Origin: Mastigocoleus testarum BC008
GTDB lineage: Bacteria > Cyanobacteriota > Cyanobacteriia > Cyanobacteriales > Nostocaceae
Length of the DNA: 64,000 nt
Assembly (NCBI RefSeq): GCF_001456025.1
Contig: NZ_LMTZ01000118.1
Coordinates: forward strand, 184,176-248,175
Reading direction: 5' to 3'
The notes below the pieces were generated by a model. It worked only from the letters and a program-made list of their open reading frames with translations, made no database searches and had not been told where the DNA came from. Each line of letters opens with the position of its first letter. The stretch's first letter is position 1. Below are positions 58,907 to 64,000 of the stretch, one piece after another. A program made the position numbers and the translations under genes.

Positions 58907-60798
58907 AAAAACCAAAAAGGCGTTTTAGGTTTCCAGAGTTAGACTATATGCCTCCAGAGGAAGAGCCTTCAGAGGTCCAAGATGGATTGACGCCTATTTC
59001 AGGTACTCCATTCTATATGACACCTACCACACCAGCTGACCCGATGGATTGCAACCGTTATCCTGATAGTCCTTTCTGTGGTAACCCTATTACTAATTCA
59101 CCACTAGAATTAAGCACTGAAATAGTCCAGGACGAATGCAATATAGGAATTCAAGTTAATGGCGCTCTTGCGTTTGTTAAATTAGCTCCAGTTCAAATTG
59201 TTTACCGTAACCCTGTTTGCAGAATCCAGAAAAAAACTTTTGAACCAATTGAATACACTGAGGAGCCAGAACAACCAGAACCACCGCCCGACGGCGAACA
59301 CGCTATATATATATGGTGCCCTATAGATATCATTCACTACAAACTTGAAGTAGAGGTTGAATGGGATAAACCACCCATATGGTTCCAGTACATGTCTCAA
59401 CAAATCTCGATCGACATGATTGAGAAGAGGTACGAAACTCATAATGATTACACATATTTTATTGGTTGGGACATTCATTACACCATTGATTATTACTTGT
59501 ACTACTTTGAGCCTGAATCATTTAAAGTAGATGATTACGGAATAAAGTTTTTGAACTTTAATGAGCAAGGCGTTCATAAGTACCCAGAAGATGGATATGA
59601 TTTTTTGAATATTAAGGAGTCGGAATGGTACGACCTGCCGGGTGATAGCGCAAGGATTAGTGATAATCCTGACTCCCATTATGAAGACATGCTACGTAAG
59701 CCTAGTTATGTAGAGATAAATCCTGACTATACACCACGCTCGGATACTCAGTACTTAAGCAATTGGAATGGTGATGGAGGTTTCCCTAATTATGATGAAT
59801 ATGAAACACCGAAAGGATTAGTGAAAGTAAAGCCTGGTGAAGTAGGTTACAACGTTTTTGGAGTTCAGTACAGAGAATACAAGTATACTGTTGACCATCC
59901 GACTTTACATCGTGTTGAGAAATGGAAATCATATGTTTGTTATGAAGATGTCTGCATATTTGAAAATCCACTAAAGGAGCCACCGTATCCATATATGAGA
60001 AAGTGTTGTCCTGATAATTCTTACCTTTTGAAAAAAATCTATAAGGAAGTCAAAAAAGCTAACAAGCGTATTGGTAGCGATGAATTCCCTGCAACGGTTC
60101 CAGAATCTTTGTTAAAACAAGATGGCAAGGAATCAGGTACTAAGCAAATAGAAAATTTAGGTAGTTTAATTGCTTGGTTCGCAGAAAGGATGGATGAATT
60201 AATTGGTGAATTTGAAATACCAATAGAAATAGAAGATGCTGATTTGCTTAAAGATGGCGACCAAAAATTATCAATTAAATTACCTAATATTGCTGAGGCA
60301 ATAGCTGAGATATTTTCATTGGTACTTAATAACTCAGTTAACCAAGACGTCATTCTTGCAATGGCAACTAAAGCATTAGTTGAGTCTGGGAGTTCTAAGC
60401 AGGTAGCAACAAAAAACAACTATTTACTTGAGTCGATTGTTGATTACCTAGCATTTAAGACAAAAGATAAAGTAATTGAGATGCCAATGACATTTACGCC
60501 AGGCGCTCAAGACTTTAGTTTGATGCTTCAAGAAAAGTATGTGGAAGTACTTGTTACTGAATACGATGATAAAACTAACTTACAAAAAACGCTAACAGAA
60601 TTGTTATTTGCAGGCGCTGTTATCCGTGGTGCATTTTATCGCCGTATTGAAAATCCATCAATTGCCAAGCAAGAAATTCAGGACAATATATTTAGGGCAT
60701 TGCAAATTAAGAAAAACCTTGAAGATGTGGAAAGGGATGGTACTAAAGAGATAGAAGAATACATCAAAAAACTAACAGATAACGGAAATGGCGATTAA
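58885..60798 (+). CDS. Large element protein, probably structural (637 aa)
   Basis: The largest protein of the element, not recognised. It opens with a basic patch (VRRRRVKKPKRRFRFP), followed by a Pro-rich acidic part (residues 20-120), an aromatic-rich region (DYTYFIGWDIHYTIDYYLYY) and a helical C-terminal 250 residues with KLPNIAEAIAEIFSLVLNNS. Cysteines come in CRYPDSPFC-like pairs. The gene is tied by overlaps to both neighbours. A minor capsid, spike or minor coat role would fit, but the sequence gives no proof. Confidence 0.66.
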   Translation: MVRRRRVKKPKRRFRFPELDYMPPEEEPSEVQDGLTPISGTPFYMTPTTPADPMDCNRYPDSPFCGNPITNSPLELSTEIVQDECNIGIQVNGALAFVKLAPVQIVYRNPVCRIQKKTFEPIEYTEEPEQPEPPPDGEHAIYIWCPIDIIHYKLEVEVEWDKPPIWFQYMSQQISIDMIEKRYETHNDYTYFIGWDIHYTIDYYLYYFEPESFKVDDYGIKFLNFNEQGVHKYPEDGYDFLNIKESEWYDLPGDSARISDNPDSHYEDMLRKPSYVEINPDYTPRSDTQYLSNWNGDGGFPNYDEYETPKGLVKVKPGEVGYNVFGVQYREYKYTVDHPTLHRVEKWKSYVCYEDVCIFENPLKEPPYPYMRKCCPDNSYLLKKIYKEVKKANKRIGSDEFPATVPESLLKQDGKESGTKQIENLGSLIAWFAERMDELIGEFEIPIEIEDADLLKDGDQKLSIKLPNIAEAIAEIFSLVLNNSVNQDVILAMATKALVESGSSKQVATKNNYLLESIVDYLAFKTKDKVIEMPMTFTPGAQDFSLMLQEKYVEVLVTEYDDKTNLQKTLTELLFAGAVIRGAFYRRIENPSIAKQEIQDNIFRALQIKKNLEDVERDGTKEIEEYIKKLTDNGNGD

Positions 60799-61696
60799 AA
60801 TATTAGCTAGCAAATTAGTAAGTAGAACTATACGTAAAAAAGCCGCTGATAATGGAATTAGAAAATTTAGCTTTACAGGAAATGATGACACTAAAGATAA
60901 GGACGGCAATGTATTAACTCGGTTCTTCAGTTCTTTTCTTAAATTCACTAGCAATGTTTTAGGCGAGGCATTCAGAATAATAGCTAGTGGATTGAAATTT
61001 AGTTTTACTGCTTTATGGAGTGGGGTAGTTAATGCATTCCAATTTTTATGGAACTTTGATTGGAATATAAGTGACGAGCAAATTAACAATAATGTTATTG
61101 CCCAGTACCAAAGCATGGTTAACAATTTAGGTTCTGTTACTGGGCAAAGTATGGGGTGGTTAGTTTGTGGTGTACTCCCATCATCTTTAATATTTGTATT
61201 TAATGAACCCTTGGGAGCCCATTTATTAAGTAGGGTAGGCTTAGAAGCTTTTGAGGAATTAAGTGGCTCAATAGCTGGACTTGCTACCTCTACCTTCCAA
61301 AGCTATATGACTGCTGCATTCTTATCAATATATAGAGATGCTAGGGCGTTAATTCGCGGAACAGAGTTAGATTACGTTAACAACCAATTAGACAAGGGTC
61401 TTAAGTTAGTTGACCTAAGAACACAATTAGAAATTAGACGACGACCTTTTATATTTGCTGAAAAGTTTAAGAAAGGAGTTGATTCTATTGAAAATAAATT
61501 TGTCAAAGGTTTTATTGAGAATTTTGTAGAAGAATTTAGCGAAACTTGCATAGAAGCTGGTTATGTTGTAGCCGGTGGATTAGATGCTTTTTATGCCCAA
61601 CAACACCAAGCTAAAGATGTTTTGTTAGGCAAAGAGCAGACAATTGAACTTGAATTCAAGGATGATGGAAAAATAGAAGCCAAGCATATCGTATGA
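60788..61696 (+). CDS. Membrane-associated element protein (302 aa)
   Basis: A 302-residue protein with hydrophobic segments near residues 55-90 (LKFTSNVLGEAFRIIASGLK, FSFTALWSGVVNAFQFLW) and 122-140 (GWLVCGVLPSSLIFVF), then a charged helical C-terminus (FAEKFKKGVDSIENKFVKG). Not recognised. Membrane proteins directly after virion genes occur in membrane-containing and filamentous viruses; this is a weak analogy. It overlaps both neighbours. Confidence 0.65.
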   Translation: MAIKILASKLVSRTIRKKAADNGIRKFSFTGNDDTKDKDGNVLTRFFSSFLKFTSNVLGEAFRIIASGLKFSFTALWSGVVNAFQFLWNFDWNISDEQINNNVIAQYQSMVNNLGSVTGQSMGWLVCGVLPSSLIFVFNEPLGAHLLSRVGLEAFEELSGSIAGLATSTFQSYMTAAFLSIYRDARALIRGTELDYVNNQLDKGLKLVDLRTQLEIRRRPFIFAEKFKKGVDSIENKFVKGFIENFVEEFSETCIEAGYVVAGGLDAFYAQQHQAKDVLLGKEQTIELEFKDDGKIEAKHIV

Positions 61697-62040
61697 CTCA
61701 TCTAGAGACTGGAGTCTTAGTACTTCAAATAGTAGAAATGTTCGCTGTTTTTTATGTTAATCAGTGCGTTCAAACAGAACGAAAAAAAACAGTATTTTTA
61801 AAACGAAGAGTTAATAGATTAAAAGAATGCGAGATGCTAATTAGAAGAGATACTTCAATGAAATTTACAGAATTAATTAAAACGATGTTAACGATTACTG
61901 AAGCAATAAAAAATATTGCAGAAGCATTAGATAAAATACCTGACGATAATGTAGAAGCAAAAGCATCAATTCTTTCGATGAATGACATACAGGATAGGCT
62001 TGTTAAAATAGAGCAAGATAACCTCGATACGAATCCATAA
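61693..62040 (+). CDS. Small membrane-anchored element protein with a coiled coil (115 aa)
   Basis: An N-terminal membrane anchor (LETGVLVLQIVEMFAVFYVN) is followed by a basic cytoplasmic coiled coil (RKKTVFLKRRVNRLKECEML ... KNIAEALDKIPDDN). Overlaps the previous gene by four bases (ATGA). It ends the plus-strand operon, and a terminator follows at 62075. Confidence 0.65.
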   Translation: MTHLETGVLVLQIVEMFAVFYVNQCVQTERKKTVFLKRRVNRLKECEMLIRRDTSMKFTELIKTMLTITEAIKNIAEALDKIPDDNVEAKASILSMNDIQDRLVKIEQDNLDTNP

Positions 62041-62074
62041 ATCCCCCCTTAATCAAGAGCAAGTAGGAACTCCA

Positions 62075-62098
62075 GGAAGGTCTAACAGCCTTCCTTTT
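62075..62098 (+). terminator. Rho-independent terminator of the plus-strand operon
   Basis: GGAAGG at 62075-62080 pairs with CCTTCC at 62089-62094 and is followed by TTTT. Confidence 0.8.
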
Positions 62099-62161
62099 CT
62101 ATATAGTAAAAATAATTCAATTATTTATTCAATTATTTTTTCAATTATTTTCAACATATAG
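62098..62161. repeat. Iteron-bearing quasi-palindrome, copy 4 (right edge of the gene block)
   Basis: CTATATAGTAAAAA, iterons ATTCAATTATTT, ATTCAATTATTT, TTTCAATTATTT, then TTCAACATATAG. It is almost identical to copy 1: 55 identical bases in a row, one mismatch, then seven more. Confidence 0.87.
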
Positions 62162-62195
62162 CGAGACACAGCAAACACACATAACAACGGACAAT

Positions 62196-62293
62196 GAGAT
62201 GAAAGCTAGCATAACTGTCTACGATTTGCCTTGCATGCATTACATAACAAGGTTTGTAGTCGTTTTTATGACAACTAAGCTAGCTTAAGTCTC
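62196..62293. other. Possible structured RNA or replication/recombination site
   Basis: A 98-base segment after iteron copy 4 folds on paper into a long hairpin. Its outer arms are at 62196-62210 and 62279-62293 (12 of 15 pairs, AAAGCTAGC with GCTAGCTT), and an inner CCTTG/CAAGG stem lies at 62229-62252. A 29-codon ATG frame exists at 62200-62289 but has no support. The arrangement suits a small RNA or a single-strand origin. Confidence 0.35.
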
Positions 62294-62609
62294 ATTAATT
62301 ATGCTTATCTATGGTTTTAAAGTTATTGGGTAAGGTCATGTATCTAATCAGGCATTTACTTGCATTTAAGTTACAAGTAAAAATGTTTAAACAAGCTTTA
62401 TTTAGATAGGCAGCTAGGTTTTTCAAACGTAGAACTTAAGAACTTAGGTGCTTTATATTTTAAATTAAATATATATAAATATAAAAATAATAAAAAAATA
62501 ATATAAATAATAAATAATAGTATTTATTAAGTCTAATAATTAGTAGTAATAAATAATATAATTAATTTTAAGTAATACCTGATTTTCCTAATCCACAGCC
62601 AGTAAAAGA
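62294..62609. other. Very AT-rich gene-free stretch
   Basis: Bases 62450-62580 are almost entirely A and T (runs such as ATATATATAAATATAAAAAT). An origin-like or boundary function is possible. No gene was recognised. Confidence 0.45.
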
Positions 62610-62625
62610 GGGGGAGTTAACCCCC
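62610..62625 (-). terminator. Terminator after the recombinase gene
   Basis: GGGGG-AGTTAA-CCCCC, followed on the minus strand by TCTTTT, lies 28 bases beyond the recombinase stop codon. Confidence 0.75.
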
Positions 62626-62653
62626 ATTATTTCTTATTCAATTAATGAATCAA

Positions 62654-63355
62654 TTACTTGATTAACTTATCTAATTTATCCATTAATTGCTTTATTTGTT
62701 CTTTTAATTCTTTATTCTCATTCTTTAATTGCTCTATTTCAGATAATGTAGTTTGATTGCTTGCTGGCAGCTCAGGATTAATTCCCTTAGCTATTCGCCC
62801 AGTATCACGGTAGTGCTTTCTTGAAACTTCTTCACCATGTTCACACCAACTATTAACAATATCTCTATCACGCCCTAAATCATATATTTGGTGAGATACA
62901 AAAGTATGACGCGTGTTGTAGGGAGGCAAGTACTTGCTGATTTTTCCTTGTTCTAGCAGTATGCGAACAAAGCCAGAGTGTGCATAAGTAATACCCTTGG
63001 ATTTATAAAATTTGTTATTCCAGTATCTCCCGGCTATGTCGTCATTAATTTTACGTCCAGTAGAACTTAAAAATACACATTCATTACCATTTCCTTGTTT
63101 TAATTCTTTAAGCAGGTTCCATAGCCTACCGTTTTTAGGCATGGGAAATAGTCGCTCAGTTTCATTTTTAGTAGGTTTAAATTTTTTTATACGCCCGTTA
63201 TAAGTCCTTCTAAAAACTATGCATTCGTTATCCCACTTAACATCACCCCACCATAGCCCGCAAGCTTCACCTATTCGGCATCCAGTTAGAAACCTAAAAG
63301 CAGTGAAGTGATACCAATGCTTAAACTTACCATCATGGTTTTTTAGAAAACTCAT
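62654..63355 (-). CDS. Tyrosine recombinase/integrase, N-terminally damaged
   Basis: The 233 residues from the ATG at 63355 hold the full catalytic domain: the first Arg in TGCRIGEACGLWWGDV, HxxR in YNTRHTFVSH, then WCEHGEEVSRKHYRD with His and the Tyr nucleophile. A coiled-coil tail ends the protein. The same frame is open further upstream to 63454 (KRIKEIKQSDYSSEDTNLDN and LAFTWDEAET), where a stop in the run of five As at 63452-63456 appears. One extra A would join it to VTVRVRKMGK from a GTG at 63483. Either the gene has a one-base deletion and is dead, or a short form is made. The N-terminal arm-binding domain is missing in both cases. Confidence 0.78.
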   Translation of the reverse strand: MSFLKNHDGKFKHWYHFTAFRFLTGCRIGEACGLWWGDVKWDNECIVFRRTYNGRIKKFKPTKNETERLFPMPKNGRLWNLLKELKQGNGNECVFLSSTGRKINDDIAGRYWNNKFYKSKGITYAHSGFVRILLEQGKISKYLPPYNTRHTFVSHQIYDLGRDRDIVNSWCEHGEEVSRKHYRDTGRIAKGINPELPASNQTTLSEIEQLKNENKELKEQIKQLMDKLDKLIK

Positions 63356-63483
63356 TATTGTTTCAGCTTCATCCCAAGTGAAAGCTAAATCTTTGTTGTC
63401 TAAATTCGTGTCTTCACTACTATAGTCACTCTGTTTAATTTCTTTAATTCGTTTTTACCCATCTTCCGCACTCTAACTGTCAC

Positions 63484-63802
63484 AATCGGTAATTACTTAA
63501 ATAAATCAATAATAAAAGAGTAAAAAAGTACTTTTTACCACTAAAAATTTCTTCAAGCTTATAAATGTCTTGATAAGACTACATCAAATCTATTCTCAAT
63601 AAGTGGCAATAAGAATCAAAAATATTTTTGGTTGATTTTGATAGATAAATCTCTATGCTATTTTATGTTTTTCACTAATAAACCTGATGCAAAGATATTT
63701 GAAAAATAAAATTAGATATGACGATTTAGAACTATTAACGAAGATACGAGAATAGTTCAAAAAAGTAAAAATAATTATTAATTAATAGTGTATCCCTTAA
63801 AA
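63484..63802. other. Gap between the recombinase and the transposase gene
   Basis: About 320 AT-rich bases; the end of the insertion sequence should lie near 63770-63800. No terminal repeat could be fixed because the other end is outside the window. Confidence 0.35.
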
Positions 63803-64000
63803 TTATGTAACTAAGCTATAGTAATGATGACAATCTTTAGGTAATAATTTTAGAATAAAATTTCTATCTTGGCTCCAATTAGAGACTTGTTTTTGATTGT
63901 TAAAGCTAACAACATGGATTGATTGAAAGCATTGAAATATCCATCTCAAAGTGGGGCGGTCTGTTGATTTACCTAACTGGTTTTTGAGAGTTGATTTTGA
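63803..64000 (-). mobile_element. C-terminal end of an IS transposase (IS1634/IS4-like), cut by the window edge
   Basis: Sixty-five codons and a TAA on the minus strand read NQLGKSTDRPTLRWIFQCFQ, SIHVVSF, NQKQVSNWSQDRNFILKLLP, KDCHHYY. This matches the C-terminus of a transposase family very common in cyanobacteria (the NQLGKxTxRPTLRWIFQCFQ pattern). The rest of the gene extends beyond 64000. Confidence 0.72.

Noticed and set aside
49840..62160. The 55-bp direct repeat as proven attachment sites
   Set aside because: Two related copies occur inside at operon heads and the recombinase gene lies outside the pair, so a regulatory or iteron role is at least as likely; kept only as a hypothesis.
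62200..62289. A 29-codon ATG frame after iteron copy 4
   Set aside because: No ribosome-binding site, and the sequence is dominated by inverted repeats, so it is more likely structural DNA or RNA.

Overview
The window reads as a chromosome segment of a filamentous, phycoerythrin-making cyanobacterium, probably of the Nostocales. The reasons are phycoerythrin genes with their bilin lyases, many HIP1 octamers (GCGATCGC), and several tracts of heptanucleotide tandem repeats of the kind common in heterocystous cyanobacteria. The taxonomic call is inference; no rRNA or tRNA gene was recognised.

Layout. 1-2.4 kb: the start of a membrane-protein gene, an epoxide-hydrolase-like enzyme and an AraC-type regulator. 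2.7-10.9 kb: a complete three-gene pPIWI-RE island (HTH/zinc-ribbon/REase protein, DinG-type helicase, prokaryotic PIWI protein), a predicted guide-dependent defence system. 11-15.3 kb: a miniature inverted-repeat element, a lipase-like hydrolase, an NblB-like HEAT protein, an orphan phycobiliprotein-like protein and an acetyltransferase. 15.4-25.3 kb: the phycoerythrin locus, with cpeB and cpeA, lyases or chaperones cpeY, cpeZ, cpeF, cpeS, cpeT and two further CpcS-family genes, a pentapeptide-repeat protein and a short nblA gene. Together these make and chromophorylate phycoerythrin and supply a proteolysis adaptor for its breakdown. 25.4-30 kb: argC and four peptidoglycan-binding-domain paralogues, one broken by two identical 28-nt insertions. 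30-40 kb: PAP2 phosphatase, an outer-membrane-type protein, modA and fused modBC, chrA, and a polytopic membrane protein. 40-49.6 kb: a CHAT-NTPase-WD40 giant protein, moaD, a receptor-like Ser/Thr kinase and an orphan potC.

49.8-62.3 kb: an AT-rich block of about 20 tightly packed genes, mostly unrecognised, that looks like an integrated virus or plasmid-like element. It has a replication-like minus-strand operon (AAA+ ATPase, PD-(D/E)XK nuclease, a small protein with an SSB-like acidic tail) and a virion-like plus-strand operon. Four copies of a roughly 63-bp quasi-palindromic sequence containing three 12-bp iterons sit exactly at the edges of the two operons. No terminase, portal or major capsid gene is recognisable. 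A damaged tyrosine recombinase gene (62.6-63.5 kb) and the end of an IS transposase gene (63.8-64 kb) follow.

The two regions most worth attention are the pPIWI-RE island and the 49.8-62.3 kb element. Small repeats have also repeatedly invaded coding sequence here, in the CHAT protein, the peptidoglycan-binding pseudogene, ModBC and the lipase-like protein.
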